A DNA stretch of 64,000 nt from Cryptomeria japonica (GCF_030272615.1 NC_081415.1:189121270-189185269); one strand, 5' to 3'. Shown: positions 44,354 to 57,530, counted from the stretch's first letter. Notes: generated by a model not told the origin, from the sequence alone. Program-made: numbers and translations.

Positions 44354-46890
44354 AATATACAAAATTTTCCCAATAAATGGTTGAAATAATTCATTTCTTA
44401 ATGAAATAGAGGACATCAGTGTGCTAGGGGACAATAGTGCCTGCAAAGGATATTATCATGTCAAGACTTTAGTGCCCAAGAAGGAAACTAGCACACCACT
44501 ATACATGTTCTAGAAGTGCACCACCAATGCAGAACTACATAAGTGTCCCAAAAAGATGTTAAGGTCATCGATAGACACTAAATAAATGATCGTTTCTAGG
44601 TTGCATACCTAGGGAAAAACCTCAGGACTCAAAAAAAAAAATATAGCAAAAACTATCTTGCAAATGATAAAAAACAACTAGGAGCTAGGAGGGACCCACC
44701 CCACCCAAATTGATTGAAGAAGGAGATGCTCCATATGAGATGAGAAGCATATAAGGGATTCCAAAGTGAGTCCAAGGAAACAAGGGACAAGGGAAAACAC
44801 TCCCAATATACCATAATATTCCTTCAAACAAGAGAAGAAACATAATAACACCACCATGTGGCAAGTTCTCACCAACACACAATTCCTAAACTCAAGAGAT
44901 GAACCATAAAAAATCATGCAAGAACTAATGCTAAATTGAATGTTTTATATCACAATAGATTCATTTTAAGCCCAAATTCAAATGTTATTTATGTTCATTT
45001 TAACAACATAACTAGAATGATAAATTAAAAATGAAATAACCTAAACATTCAACACCAACATCTCTAGTTAAAATGCAAGAAAACCAACAATCCTCCCTTA
45101 GCTTTTCAATTCATAACCCAAGAAATTCTAAAACTAATGAAATTGATTCAATTTCCAATTTTTTTGGAGAGCGTTTGAGAGAGAGAGCGAGTTTTCAAAA
45201 TAAATAAATAAAAGGTCTTTTTGTTTGATCACTTTTTCACTTTTAATTCTTTTATTTTTTTCTTGAAATGGTTATATGGTTTTCTAAAAATTGGAATTAA
45301 ATTTCTAAGTTGTTTATTCCAAGGAAATAGAGAAATATTAATTAGTCATTTCAAGCATTTATAATAATATGATTTAATCAATTATTTGAAACCATTTTCT
45401 TTCAAATAACATTTTAACTAAGCTAGCATAGTTAAAGTTCATTTTTTTCTTAGAATAAATATTTGTTTTTTATTAAAAGCAGTGTTAGCTAGGATACCGA
45501 TCCTTTAACACAATCATAGACTATTCACGACATATTAACAACACCAAAATAAAACAATTAAACCAGATGAGAGTTAAGCAAATTAAGTAGCAAGGGCATA
45601 CCCCAAGCACCAAAAAAAAAAAACCCTTAAATCTAAGGGATCAACTTACGAACCCCTATCATATCTATTATCTTTTCCTAGACTTCAAAGAGGAACTTGT
45701 AAAGTTCCCTGGAAGCTTGTTTATCAACTTCATCTTCAACAGTTCTATCGCTAAGAAGGGAAAGTGACAACACCAAATTGTGCAGAACCTGGATGCAAAA
45801 CTTATTAATGTTGACAAGTTGTTTATCTCTCACATCCAACATGTTGTTAATAGCTTTGATTTCCTCCTTCAGCCTTTGAATTTCCCCAGTTGGCCCCAAG
45901 TTGTCAATGTGGTTTGTCATGTCACTATTGAGGGTCACTCACATTAGGTTTTGTGGGTTCAATGTTCTCATCCTCCTTAAATTCCCCATCCTTCCCTTCT
46001 TCTTTTTCTTCTTGATTTTGTCACTCTTCCTTTATTTGCCTTTGCCTTCCACAACCTCATCATCTTTCTGGGCTTCAAATTCAGATGTCACAGTGATAAC
46101 AAGCTCCCTCTCTTCAATAATATTATCAGGGGCCACTTTCTCCTGGATCTCATTAGGTTGTGAATCATCATATCCTAGGGGGGATCGGGGTCCTCCAAGT
46201 CAGAAATATTCAATCTTACAGTGACATTCTCTACCCTCATGGAATCTTTTTCAATTTTGTCATAATGAGAAAATAATTTGTAAGTAAAAAGTTTTCACAA
46301 ATTCGTTAGTTAATTTTGATTTTATTAGCCAAAACATTAGGAGTGGAGTTGAACTTGAGTGTCCCTTACAAAAAATATTTGTTATATATTGATGAAGTGA
46401 TTTTGAAGTATAATTTAAAGTAAAATCATGAACTCTTATAAATGTTCGATTATGAAATAGTTTGGAGAGGGAGTAATAAATTACAAGGATAATTTGCACA
46501 CAAAGGAAAACTTTGGTAAGAATTAATTTATCTTGATTTTAAAGAATCATTTTTTTAAAATAGTTATGTCAATCTTGGCTTTGAAGAAGGCTTGTCTTAT
46601 ATTGTTATTGTTCATAGTTCTTCAAAATAGACATTGCTATTATTTTGTTTAGGGTATCTATATTAACTATTATTAAATGTAATATCTCTCTAATATTTTT
46701 TAATATAATTATAAATTTACAAGTAATCAAAAATATTTTAAACTCATATATACTAAACAAAATGGCCTAATTTTTAAGTAATATTTATTTTTATTTAATT
46801 ATAAATTATTTTTTTATTTTTTTAATATTTATTTATGCTTGAAGAATTGAAAAAAGAAACTATCTAAGAATTGCATAACTTTGTGTTTAC
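44354..46890. other. Intergenic sequence with a decayed minus-strand coding remnant
   Basis: Most of this shows nothing I can name. On the minus strand, 46260-45678 reads as an acidic then Lys-rich peptide with one frameshift and stops (EERELVITVTSEFEAQKDDE, KIKKKKKK) ending in an 86-residue coiled-coil-like piece (IQRLKEEIKAINNMLDVRDK) at 45938-45678. The family is unidentified; a retroelement gag relict is possible. Confidence 0.35.
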
Positions 46891-46910
46891 TAAGAGTTAT
46901 TTTTTGATTT

Positions 46911-47130
46911 GTCCAAGGGGTTGAGCTTAACTGGTTAAAACAATGGGTTCTCACTATGGAGACCCAAGTTCAATTCCCAATAAGGACATCTAAAGTGGAA
47001 TTCTAAGCTATGACTCTTGGCCTTCCATAGGATGGGGAAGGTCTTGGGTCAATCTAATCAAACATAATAATAATAATAATAATAATTCAAAATATTGCGG
47101 CTACGGCCTATTACCTATCAAAAAAAAAAA
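46911..47130 (+). mobile_element. tRNA-derived SINE
   Basis: The head has an A-box-like GAGCTTAACTGG (46923-46934) and a B-box-like AGTTCAATTCC (46967-46977) at tRNA-like spacing, the internal RNA polymerase III promoter. A non-tRNA body, an ATA microsatellite (about 47068-47088) and a poly-A tail (to 47130) follow. Flanking copies of AAGAGTTATTTTTT (46892-46905 and from 47129) form the target duplication. Confidence 0.8.
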
Positions 47131-47362
47131 GAGTTATTTTTTTATTCTAATTGTTTACTTAGGAGTCATTTTATAATTTAAATTATAATTCTAATTATTT
47201 ATTGAAGAGTTATTTTATAATTTAATTTATTTCTCTTGAAAATATATTTTGACTATATTTAGAATTAGTTTATTTTATAAAATAAAGTTAATTATATTAT
47301 AAAATAAATTTTAACAATAAATAGCATACAATATATTATATAGAACTAAATTTTCACTCTCC

Positions 47363-49376
47363 ATGGGCGGTAAGGGAGGTGTTGGTGCATGGGCAGATGT
47401 GGGCCGGGAAGACCCACCACATGTCCCGCAATGGGTTTTCAAGAAGGGCAATTGGGTAGACATGGTAGTAACGGCTGGTCGGAGAGATAATGCAATTTTT
47501 TTTAGGCCATCTTCTAAGTATTTTCGGGGCTTTTGGAAGAAACCAGAGGGTTTTGGTTTTCGTCAGTCGGGAGTTTGGGATTCTAATAACCACAATGGTA
47601 CTCATAGTTTTTACAGTCACTCTCGACAAGGGTTTCGTGGGCATATTCGTAGGTATGACGGGAAGGTTTTTAACCGCGGGCTTTTTCGGAACCATTTTGT
47701 AAGTCGCCCAAGAATAAGGACTGCAACGATGGGGGGTCAAGCTTATTTTGCTGAGATTGTTAAATCCTCAAAGGTGGGTGAGAAGGTGGGGTTTTTACCT
47801 CCCTCAAAAATTGCAGAAGAAATTTTATCAAAAGGTAGATAAGGTTCTTTCGGCAGTTCCTTCTGATCCACTGGGGGATAAGGTATGTGAAAATGTCACT
47901 GATCCTAATCCGACTGATGGTTCCTCTCCTCGGGTTTGGGCTCCTATTCCTTATTTGGATCTTGTTGGGTCTTATATTGCCAAGAAAGCAAGTACCTTGC
48001 ATTCGATTGCCATCTCTGGGGTTTTTTGGGGACATCAGATATGTTTGTCTAAATTGCTTCATAAATTGAAAAAATGTTGGTTGGGTATGTGTTATTTTCA
48101 ACTATTATTTGCTAATTCATTCATCATTGTTTTTTATTCTCCTTCAGTTAGAGACCAAGTTCTTAAATCTGAATATCACTGGTTTGGGAATAATGTGATC
48201 TCTATTTTGGCTTGGAAACCTTTTTATGTGCCTAATTGGTCTAAACCTAAAGTTTGTCCGGTATGGTTTGGTTTGCCTAATTTTCCATTTGAATTCATGG
48301 ATCCGGAGGTGTTACAAATGATTGGTGATAAGTTTGGCTCTTTTTTAACTTCTAAATCAGATATGGTGGATGGGGTGGTTCTGGTAAAAATTTGTGTTTT
48401 GATTAGTCTTGATTGTGTCTGCCCTAGGACTTGCAATCTTAAATCTAATGATGGAATATGGTGGCAACCGATTGATAAGTTGCCTAATGAGCTCCCTTTG
48501 GGTTCTTTAATTGTGGATGCACCTTTGTTTATGTATTTTAAGGTAGGAATGTCTATTAACTTAGATACAGTGGTAAATCATTCTGCTATGACCAAAGATG
48601 TTGGCCCTAAAGCTAATGAACATTTATTGAATACTAACATCTTGACTTCCTCTCTCCCAAAGCTTGATGTTAACATGTTAGATCATCCTAGGTCTTCTCT
48701 GAATCTCAATGGTGTGGTTTCCCTTGTTAAGTACAATGATGTTAACTCTGTAGAGCTTCTAGATAAAAACCCTAATACGAGTAATGATACTCTCCGTTTA
48801 GGACTTAGGTCTACCAATGAGTATAAGGCAACTTCCTCAAACATTTTTATGAGTCTTCCAAATGAGGAAGTCCTAGTTCACCATATTCAGGATTTAGTAA
48901 AAGACAAAGATAAGAGGGGTAATGATTTGCCTTCAGATGATTCAGTTATTATCCCGGATGCTAATGCAGTCCTTCATGTTAATGAGCTTTTGAATTCTCA
49001 TGATCTTCACCTTGATGAGCATGTAACTGAGTGAGTTGTTAATTCAACTAAGTGTAATTTGGATAATATTAATAAGACCCTTCCTTTATCTTCTTCTATG
49101 AATCCTTTTGAGGTGCTTGCTTCTAAAGATTTTGAAGAGTTTGTATCAGAAATGGTGTTGCCTAATTCAGGTAAGAATTTGCCAATCATCCAATCAAGTA
49201 TGACTTTGTCGTCTCTAGTGGTTTCTCCTCATAGGGGGAGACCTCCAAAGAACCGTAAAACTCAAATGGAGATTGATGCAGGTATTCAAAAGACCCTATC
49301 TGCATCCCTTATTGATAGGATAGGGAAGCATTCTTCTTTTGTGGGTAGACCTAAAAAAGTTAGGTCTTTTTTCTGA
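47363..49376 (+). pseudogene. LINE ORF1 (RNA-binding protein type), frameshifted
   Basis: It reads 47363-47842, then shifts to the frame of 47748-49034, where a TGA (49032-49034) interrupts, and continues to 49376. The start ATG lies only 16 bases after the 5' end of the insertion. The N-terminus is Gly/Arg/Phe-rich. The middle contains a VWFGLPNFPFEF segment typical of plant LINE ORF1 proteins of the DUF4283 type, which bind the LINE RNA. The C-terminus contains a basic GRPPKNRKT tract. No intact zinc knuckle is seen; a CVCPRTC segment lies where one might expect it. Confidence 0.8.
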
Positions 49377-49526
49377 AACATTGACAAAAAGGGCTAAGAA
49401 TTCAGTTTATAGCCCCCCAGTTACTCACTCGGTGGTTGTTAAGAGGAATTTGTAGTCATCTTTTGAAGATAGTAAAATGTCTCCATCATTTGGGAAGGGG
49501 GGAGCTTCTGCCTCCCCTCGAGGACA

Positions 49527-52500
49527 ATGAGGATCATTTCTTGGAATGTTAGGGGCTTAAATGCCCCTAACAAGCAACGCTTAATTAAGTCTCAGATTGA
49601 CTTAATTAATTGTGATGTTTTTTTGCTTCAGGAAGCTAAGTTGTCTTTAGAATCTACAGATAGGGTTTTTTCTTCTTGGAAAAGGTGGAATCATGTTTCT
49701 ATTTCTTCCTCAGGGGCCTCAGGTGGTTTGGCTCTTTTGTGGAATAGTTATAATATTAATCTAAATCTTGTGGCTTTTGATACTAATTGGATGTTGTCTT
49801 TTGTCAAGAGTAAGGTCTCCAATGTCAAATTTTGGCTTTTCAATATTTATGCTCCTTCAGGCATTCAATATAAACGTAAATTGTGGAGGGAGCTTGGAAG
49901 GATCTCTTTTCCTTTGAGATAGGGATCCTTTGTTGTGTTTGGGGTAGATTTTAATGCTATTACTGATTTAGGGGAAAAGAGTGGCGGTATCCTTCCTAAC
50001 AATAGGATTATGGATGATTTTAGGTCCTTCATAGCTGATGTAGGTCTTTTTGATTGTAAGTCTCAGAATGGAGTTTTTACATGGACTAATATGAGGAGGG
50101 GTTTTTCTCAAATAGCCAAGAGATTAGATAGGTTCTTATTATCTGAGAATTGGATTGATTTGGATGTTGATTTCTCTTCTTCTATTCTTCCCAATACGGG
50201 TTCAGATCACTTTCCAATCTCCTTCTCCATTCTAGAAGATGGACCTCTTCACAAGTCTCCCTTTAAGTTTGAGCCGATGTGGTTTAGAGAGCCCTCTCTT
50301 CTTCCATTGCTTAAAAAATGGTGGGAATCTTCTCCTTTTGTCTCGGGTTCTAGAATGTTTCAAGTTGTTAGAAAGCTTAGTTTTTTAAAAATGAACATTC
50401 GAGATTGGAACTTAGTTCATTTTAAAAACATTTTTGAAGAAAAACAGAGAATTCAGGATTTGATAGTAAGTTTGAATAACCATGTGATTCAGCATGGAAT
50501 GGTTCCTACGGTTTTTGATGAATTAAAGTCTCTCAAATCTCAACTTGATGAGATTTTGGCTAGGGAAGAAATTTATTGGAGACAAAAGTCTAGGGAGTTA
50601 TGGCTTTCAGAGGGGGATAGGAATTCAAAATTCTTTCATTCCTCCACCAAGTTGAAGAGGAGTAGGAATAGGATTGCTTGTATTTAGGATCAACAAGGAC
50701 AATTATTGACTGAGCAGGATGATATTGCTAAGGAGGCTGTAAGGTTCTTTAAAACCCTTTTGTCATCAAAAGTAACAAATATTAGCAATTTTGATTCTCA
50801 TGTCCCTTATTTGGTATCCATGGAAGATAATAAGATGTTAATGACTCCTTTTTCTCTTGAAGAAGTCAAACAAGTAGTTTTTGCCATGATCCCTGATAAA
50901 GCTCCTGGTCCTGATGGTTATACACCTTTGTTTTTTTCAAAAATGTTGGGATTTTGTGGGTAATGATGTTTTATTGGCTCTTGAGGAGGCTAGGTGGAAT
51001 AGGTCTATTTTGAAAGAACTGAATACTACTTTGATTTCTATTATTCCTAAGAAAGAGGATGTAAAGTCTTTTGTGGATTTTTGGCATATTGCTTTGTGTA
51101 ATACCTTATATAAGATATTCACTAAGGCTATCTCTATAAGGTTAGCACGGATGTTACCTAAGCTCATTTCCTTGGAGCAAGGGGGTTTTGTTCCAGGGAG
51201 GGAAACTGTTGAAGGACCAATTGTAGCGCATGAGGTGTTGCATTCTATCTCCTCCCAGAAGTCTTCAGCTATGATACTTAAGCTTGATGTGATGAAGGCC
51301 TATGATAGAGTACAATGGCATGCTTTGTGTAAGATTTTATTGAGGTTGGGTTTTTTGTATGCTTGGGTAAAATGGATTCGCTCTTGTATATCTTCTGCAA
51401 GATTTTCAGTAATCCTCAATGGTTCTCCCTGTGGTTTCTTCTCCTCTTCCAGAGGTTTGAGACAAGGAGATCCCCTTTCTCCTTTTTTGTTTATTCTTCT
51501 TGCTGAATCCTTTAGGTGGGCAATCAAGGCTGCTAGATCAGAGGGTTTTTGGCGAGGTATTAAGATTCAAAATTTTCCTCAAGTTATTTCTCATTGCCTC
51601 TTTGCTGATGATACTCTATTGTTTGGTCATGCTTCTTTGTCAGAGGCTAAGATTATTTCAGGTATTATTCAGGAATATGCCTCATTTTTTGGTTAGAAAG
51701 TCAATATTGATAAGTCTAAAATTTTCTTTCTTAATACTTCACTGATGGTGCAGCAGAGGTTGCATTCCTTCTGGGGTTTTTAGATTGGTAACTTGCCTTG
51801 AACCTATCTTGGGATTCCTTTTTTTGTTAAGCAAGATAAGCTTGGTTTTTGGGATAAGGTAACTTCGGCCATCTCAAAAAGAATTTTTTCTTGGAATCAT
51901 AAATGGTTGACTTTAGCTAGCAAATTGACATTAATCAAATCTATTATGAGTTTTGTTCCTATTTATTTAATGTCGATTTTAATGTCTCCTAAATCTGTTA
52001 TTGTAAATTTGCAAGATACCCTTCGATTGTTTCTTTGGGATAACAATAAAGATGGAAAAAAGAGGTTGCCTTTGGTTGCCTGGGATAAAATTTGCCTTCC
52101 TCAGGATTCAGGTGTTTCTGTTGTTCGTAATTTGGAGAGTCAAAATTTAGCCTTAGGGGCCAAGTTGGTTTGGAGATTGTATGAGAGGCCAAACTCTCTT
52201 TGGGCTCAGATTATGTTTGCAAAATATCTAAACAATGGTCCCAAAGAGAGTATTTTCAAATTTTTGAATTTACCTTCTAGTTCTGTCATTTGGAATTTCT
52301 TATGTAAATGTAGATCAGTTATTATTCCTTGTCTCTCATGGGTTGTTCATGATGGAAGGAAAGCTAGGTTTTGGGATGAAACATGGAATGGACATTGCTC
52401 TTTGATTAGTATTAGGGATTGGTCTCCCTTGATTGGTCCTCTCACCTTTCTTTGGGCTGTGTTTGTGGCCGATTATTTTGACATTGTTCAGGATGGCCCT

Positions 52501-53791
52501 CTGAAATTAGCCAAATGGAAGTCGATCGATTTCCTTGATGTGGATCTGCATTTGAAAGCAGAGTTTGGTAAGATTATGAGTGAAAGGTTTATTACTCTCT
52601 TAGACTCTGAAGATGAACTTATTTGGCCTGGGAATGCTTCTCGTAAATACTCTATTAAGGGAGGTTATATCTCCCTGTTACCTGCAGCTTCTAGCTCTTA
52701 TTGGCCTTATAAGTTGTTCTGGCATTCGACTTGTTTACCCAAAGCTAGTGTTTTTGCTTGGTTGGTCGTCTAGGATAGAGTTCTAATAGGCATGAGGTTG
52801 GATAGATTAGGCATTACCATGGTTTTTCCATGTGTTTTTTGTAATAAGAACCTTGAGTCTTCCTCACATCTATTTCTCCATTGTGATTTTGCTTATGACT
52901 GTTGGAATTGGTTGCTGAGTAAATTGGGCTTATCTTTTGTTATTGGTAAGGATCTTTCCTCCCACTTTTACTCTTGGCCTCTCATGTTTGCCTCTTATTT
53001 CTATGCATGTCTTTGGGTTATCTCTCCATCTATTGTCATCTAGAATATTTGGCTTGAACAGAACAATAGGATTTTTAAGAAGGTAAGTTCCTCTGTATCA
53101 GATGTTCTGCAAAAAATAGAAGCCTCTATTCCAGAGGTTGCTTTTTCTTATATCTATAAGAACTTGGGTAATCAATCTTCTTTTTCACATTGGGATAATA
53201 AGATTACCAGGGTTTGGGGATCCCTCTCGATCTTACCCTCTCATGGCTCAATCTCCAAGAGTAACAATTCTCTTGCGACGCGAGCACTGGCTAAATGGAA
53301 ACCTCCTCCTTGGGGTCATTTTAAACTTAATTTCAATTGTGCCTCCTGGGGAAACCCTGGGAAGGCGGGGGTGGGGATGGCTATTTTTTTATTATCATAA
53401 AGCACATCTCATCCTTGCTAAATGCCATGATATTGGTTTTAACACTAATAATTTTGCTAAGTTTCAAGCTTTATCCTTGGGGTTGGATATGGAAATCTCT
53501 CTAAAGATCAAAAACATAGTGATTGAAAGTGATTCTATTATTATTATTCAGAGCGTCATGAAGAAGAGATCAAATTGTTGGAAGTTGCAGTATTTGCTTG
53601 ATCATATTTTACAAAAGTTAGATTCTTTTGATTCCTTCCTAATCTGTCATTGTTATAGGGAAATTAACACAATGGCTAATTTCCTGGCAAATCTTGCCAT
53701 TGACAGTAAGGCCCATTTCCGGTCAGTTGATTCATCTGAAATTCCTTCTATAGTTTGGGAAGGAGTTCAAAATTCTTTGCATATTGGCTAA
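49527..53791 (+). pseudogene. LINE ORF2: endonuclease, reverse transcriptase, RNase H
   Basis: It starts MRIISWNVRGLN (49527). The AP-type endonuclease shows QEAKLS, VDFNAI and SDHFPI. Reverse transcriptase lies at about 50880-51900, with FADD encoded at 51601-51612. A zinc-binding segment, CVFCNKNLESSSHLFLHC, is near 52830-52885. RNase H lies at about 53300-53750. Stops are at 49920, 50685, 51694, 51781, 51799, 52771 and 53041, and frame changes occur near 50940 and 53350. RNase H catalytic acids appear substituted (NFNCASWGNPG where DG is usual, AKFQAL where AEFQAL is usual, EINTMANFLA where D is usual). The enzyme would nick target DNA and copy LINE RNA in the nucleus; this copy cannot. 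Confidence 0.9.
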
Positions 53792-55540
53792 TTGGTTGCC
53801 CGCCTTCCTTGATTTGTCAGGTTTATGTTTATTTTCACTTTATGGATGACTTTGTACATGTCTAATATATGATGTAGAAATCATATTTCTATTTTATGTA
53901 TTCATCATATATGATGCCATTTATAGGGTGAGGATGTGGGTAATCATGATTTATTCAAGGGTGGTGGCATGTGTGATTTTAATGTTTATGTTTAAAACTT
54001 TCATGGAAAATTGGCATGAGCGAAGATTTAGTATACGGCATGTACTTGGGCTATTATTGTTTTTTGAGGTGTTGTGCTGCATCGATGCTTGTCTTGTGTG
54101 AGTTTTTGGTCGTGGCAGATTTGGTATTGTTGTATGATCATTTGTTTGGTGGTGGCATCCTCTCCCTCTTGGTTTTCATTGATTATTGTCAGATTTTAAT
54201 TGTTGTTAATCTGTGTGAAAGTTTAAATCATGGTAGTTTGTAATTGATATTTTATACAAATCTGTTCTCGCCATTATGGTAAGTTTATGGCAGCCTCTTA
54301 TTAATACTTTCATGTGTTTTTCTTTCGATTATTTAGAATGGGAAAGGCTGCATTTTGTGTTTCATGGTTTGTGGGTTTTTTGGAGTTTTTATTTCTGCAA
54401 ATGTTGTCTTCCCTAGCTCCTGGAATATATAGAGTGGTGCTTGAACCTGGGGTTTTGGAAAATGATAATGTGGATAATTGTGACACGCTTGGTAAGGTTT
54501 TTAACCTGATTTCTCTTGCGGTGGCTTTTGAATTCCGCAAGATTCTGGGGTGTCGTTGGTTGGAATTTTTCCCTCATATTTCTTATGCTGAGCTTTTGTC
54601 TCGATTTGTTACAATCTGCTATAATGTTTTACTTAATGTTGATTTGGTCTGCCTCCTGGTTTCCACGTTCATTTTTTCGTCAGTATTAATCGGGATATGG
54701 TTTCTTTTGTATTTGTTGATTATCATTTTGATGTGGGGTCTTTTTATTATGGTGGTTTTCTTTCTTATCATGAGCTCGTGGGTAATAGTTGGTTTGGTCA
54801 ATTATTGTATTAATTAAGAATGGGGTTGATATGTGACACAATGGATGATACACGAGCTTCTATGGATTTTCTGTTGTATCTCGTTCTTGATCAATATGTG
54901 GACAAAGCCTAGGTTGTTTTTTCTGAGGCTTTGCATTCGTTGCTTTATTTGAGTTTCTTGTACTCTGCTCCTGCTCGGTTGGAATTTCCCCTAAGGGTTG
55001 TTCCTCATCCGGAAGCAACTCATGATCCTCCGGTGGAGAGCACTAGTTCTTGGTTTTATCTTGGAGTTGTATGGTTTTTTGATGCAGGGATGGAGATTTT
55101 GGCTTCCGATATGCTAGAGTTTGGCTACATTGTACTTCTGTATATCCTTTTTGAGGAGTTTCTCTTTGATATCCAGATATTCACTTTGTAATTGGCTGAA
55201 TCTCCCAAATTGGCATTAGTTATTGGCTCCTTGGTGTTGCTACACGATCTACTGGTGGATTTTTTTGTTATCAAGCTCTTTATTTTGCAGCAAGTTGGCT
55301 TTGTATCTAGACATGTCCTATGGGACCTCTTTGTATAGTTTTCGGATGTATGGGTTTGGGTGGTTTTTGCTGGATATGTAACAAATTATGTAAGGGTAGT
55401 TCTAGTTTTTTATTCAAGGCTACAACTAGAGGTTTTCTTACGGGTTCTTTCCTGCCAGTATGTCGTTTGAAGCCGTTGTAAAAAATTGTGAAATATAACA
55501 ATAAAGTTTAGTGGCTTGCCCACTTTTATTAAAAAAATAA
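53792..55540 (+). other. LINE 3' tail (1.75 kb)
   Basis: This T/G-rich sequence lies between the ORF2 stop and the 3' target duplication and ends in AATAAAG and a short A-run. An open stretch at 54314-54817 would encode 167 mostly hydrophobic residues, and another lies at 54931-55191. T-rich composition alone can give this, so I do not call them genes. Confidence 0.6.
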
Positions 55541-55554
55541 ATATTATATAGAAC

Positions 55555-56331
55555 GTATTTCAATATATTTGCAATCATTACATTGAGCAGCATTCTAATT
55601 TAGACTAGCATCTCAATTCTAGAGTAGCATAAGGCATAAAATTTCATGTCATGATCACATATAAAAGTCCAAACACAACCAACAAATATTCAAAAATAAA
55701 TAAAAAATTATATAAGAATTTTTTAAGTAATTCTAAATTCACTAAAAAAATTAAAGTTATTTTATTTTATAAAGCAAAATTAATATTATAAAACAAAATT
55801 TAAAAGGTAATTGTAAACAAACTACCCAACCAATCCATCTCCTAATAATATTTGCAATAATTATGATAAATTGGAAAAATATATATTGAAGGCTTCATTG
55901 TTTAGTGAAAGGCTCTAATACATGCATTTTCTACTTTTTAAGTCAGTTATTTATAGGAAGTTCATTTCATCTTAGTTGAATCCATGTTGAAAGTGGGAGT
56001 AAATATTTGCAATATTCTTCCACAACACAGACTTTGTGTATTTTTTAAGATTCAATTCCAACCTTTGCTCAAAATTTGTAGTTTTACTGTTATGTTAGCA
56101 ACTACAATCCATTTTTGCAAGGGAGGAGCGAAGACGCAAATCCTTCGAAATGGTGGAACAAATTGCTATGGGAATAGAAATAACTAAGATAACAAAGAAA
56201 AAGAGAACACAAACGGTTAATTGAAAAATGAAAGAATCGAAAAGATTATGGTAACAAAAATCCTCGAAAATAGAAATAAAAAATGATAAGGAATGGAAAG
56301 GATAGGTTATGTGGGCCCCACCAACCCGGCC
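55555..56331. other. AT-rich intergenic sequence
   Basis: No gene or repeat is recognised. Confidence 0.4.
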
Positions 56332-56808
56332 ACTCTAAGAGCAGGTCCCCATGCGGTTGCTTAGCTTATTATGGCTAGCAGCCATTGCTCAATTTTTTAA
56401 GCATCAATTTGTGGAGTTGATGGCCCCATGAATGTCAAATTTTGTTGCTTATAAGATCAACAAACATCTTAAATTGCATTATTAAAGGAAATCTTTAATG
56501 CTAATTGGTCACATAAATTTTAGAGGAAAAAATGGAAACAAATAAAAAAGAGGGAAAAAAATTAGAGAGCCACATGTCAATCTTCCCAATAAGCAGTTGT
56601 TGCTTATTTCCAAACCCCCGGCCCTTTTTCAAAGCTTATTTTTAAGTTTTAAGCAGCTACTCCTCCACTTAAATAGGAAAAGATTTCAATTTATCCTTTC
56701 CACTTAATTAAAAATTTGCATAGGAACATTCTAGCTGCTTAATTTTAAGCAAAAATTGCACTTAAGGAGTCATATGGGAACATGGGATAAGTAGTCGAGA
56801 CTTAGAGT
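56332..56808. mobile_element. Candidate MITE
   Basis: Inverted ends ACTCTAAG (56332-56339) and CTTAGAGT (56801-56808) enclose about 477 bp. A second imperfect inverted match lies just inside: GGTCCCCATGCGGTTGCTTA against the complement of the right arm near 56761-56783. No clear target duplication was found. Confidence 0.35.
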
Positions 56809-57530
56809 GTGTCAATTAAGCCAAGCCCCCGGAAACTACATATGTTCACCACAAAATAGGTTGAAGTAAGTGCAATAAATGCAAAGTGTTTTGGCAAATT
56901 CCTTTACTACTAGTAGTCACTACTACATATATCAAATGTCATTTTAGTTTATCATCCATATAAATATCAGATTTATTTTGAATGCATTTTATTACTCCGA
57001 TAAAATGATCTTCAAATCAAATTAGGTTTTAATTGCCAACCATATTAATGGAATCATCTCTGAATCAAATGGGATTTATACTTGGTGATGTCAAATCGGA
57101 AACCAATATTTTCATTTAAAAAGGCTAAAAAATATTGTCTCCAACTTAGATTGAGTAGCTATAAAATTCTGATATATCTTAATTTACTTTTCACTTGTTA
57201 TAATAACAATTATAGGGAGATTAATTTTTGTTCATCTTGTTTTAGATAAGAATTTTCTTTTGTAGAGTTCCATAATATATTTCTTGCAAACTCTACCCAT
57301 TTTCTCTAATTGACATCCTTGACAACATAACAAAATCTGTGTAGAATCTTGAGGATATTTAAATGGTTATGCTTTATTTTATTTTAAACCAATTGTATTT
57401 TAATCTATTAGATGAATGCACTGGCTATGTGTTTCGCATAGATACACATTCTCTCTTAGTTACCATTTGAGGGAAGTTTTTTATTGTTTACCTCCTTGTC
57501 TCTTTTCCTTAATTTATGATACAAGTATAG
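56809..57530. other. AT-rich intergenic sequence upstream of the WNK exon
   Basis: No gene is recognised. If the WNK exon was once part of a gene, this would be intron; it ends in a pyrimidine-rich stretch and CAAGTATAG at 57530. Confidence 0.4.

Larger units (their letters stand above)
47347..55540 (+). mobile_element. Element F: L1-type LINE, decayed
   Basis: It is flanked by perfect 14-bp target duplications, ATATTATATAGAAC, at 47333-47346 and 55541-55554. It carries ORF1 and ORF2, with endonuclease, reverse transcriptase, zinc-binding and RNase H parts, a 1.75 kb 3' tail, and a short A-rich end. All coding parts carry stops and frameshifts. Confidence 0.93.

Noticed and set aside
47354-47740. 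128-codon minus-strand open frame at the LINE start
   Set aside because: Antisense to LINE ORF1, which has domain support.
54314-54817. 167-residue hydrophobic open frame in the LINE tail as a membrane protein gene
   Set aside because: T-rich sequence gives Phe/Leu/Val-rich readings; no conserved motif, and it lies inside the LINE.
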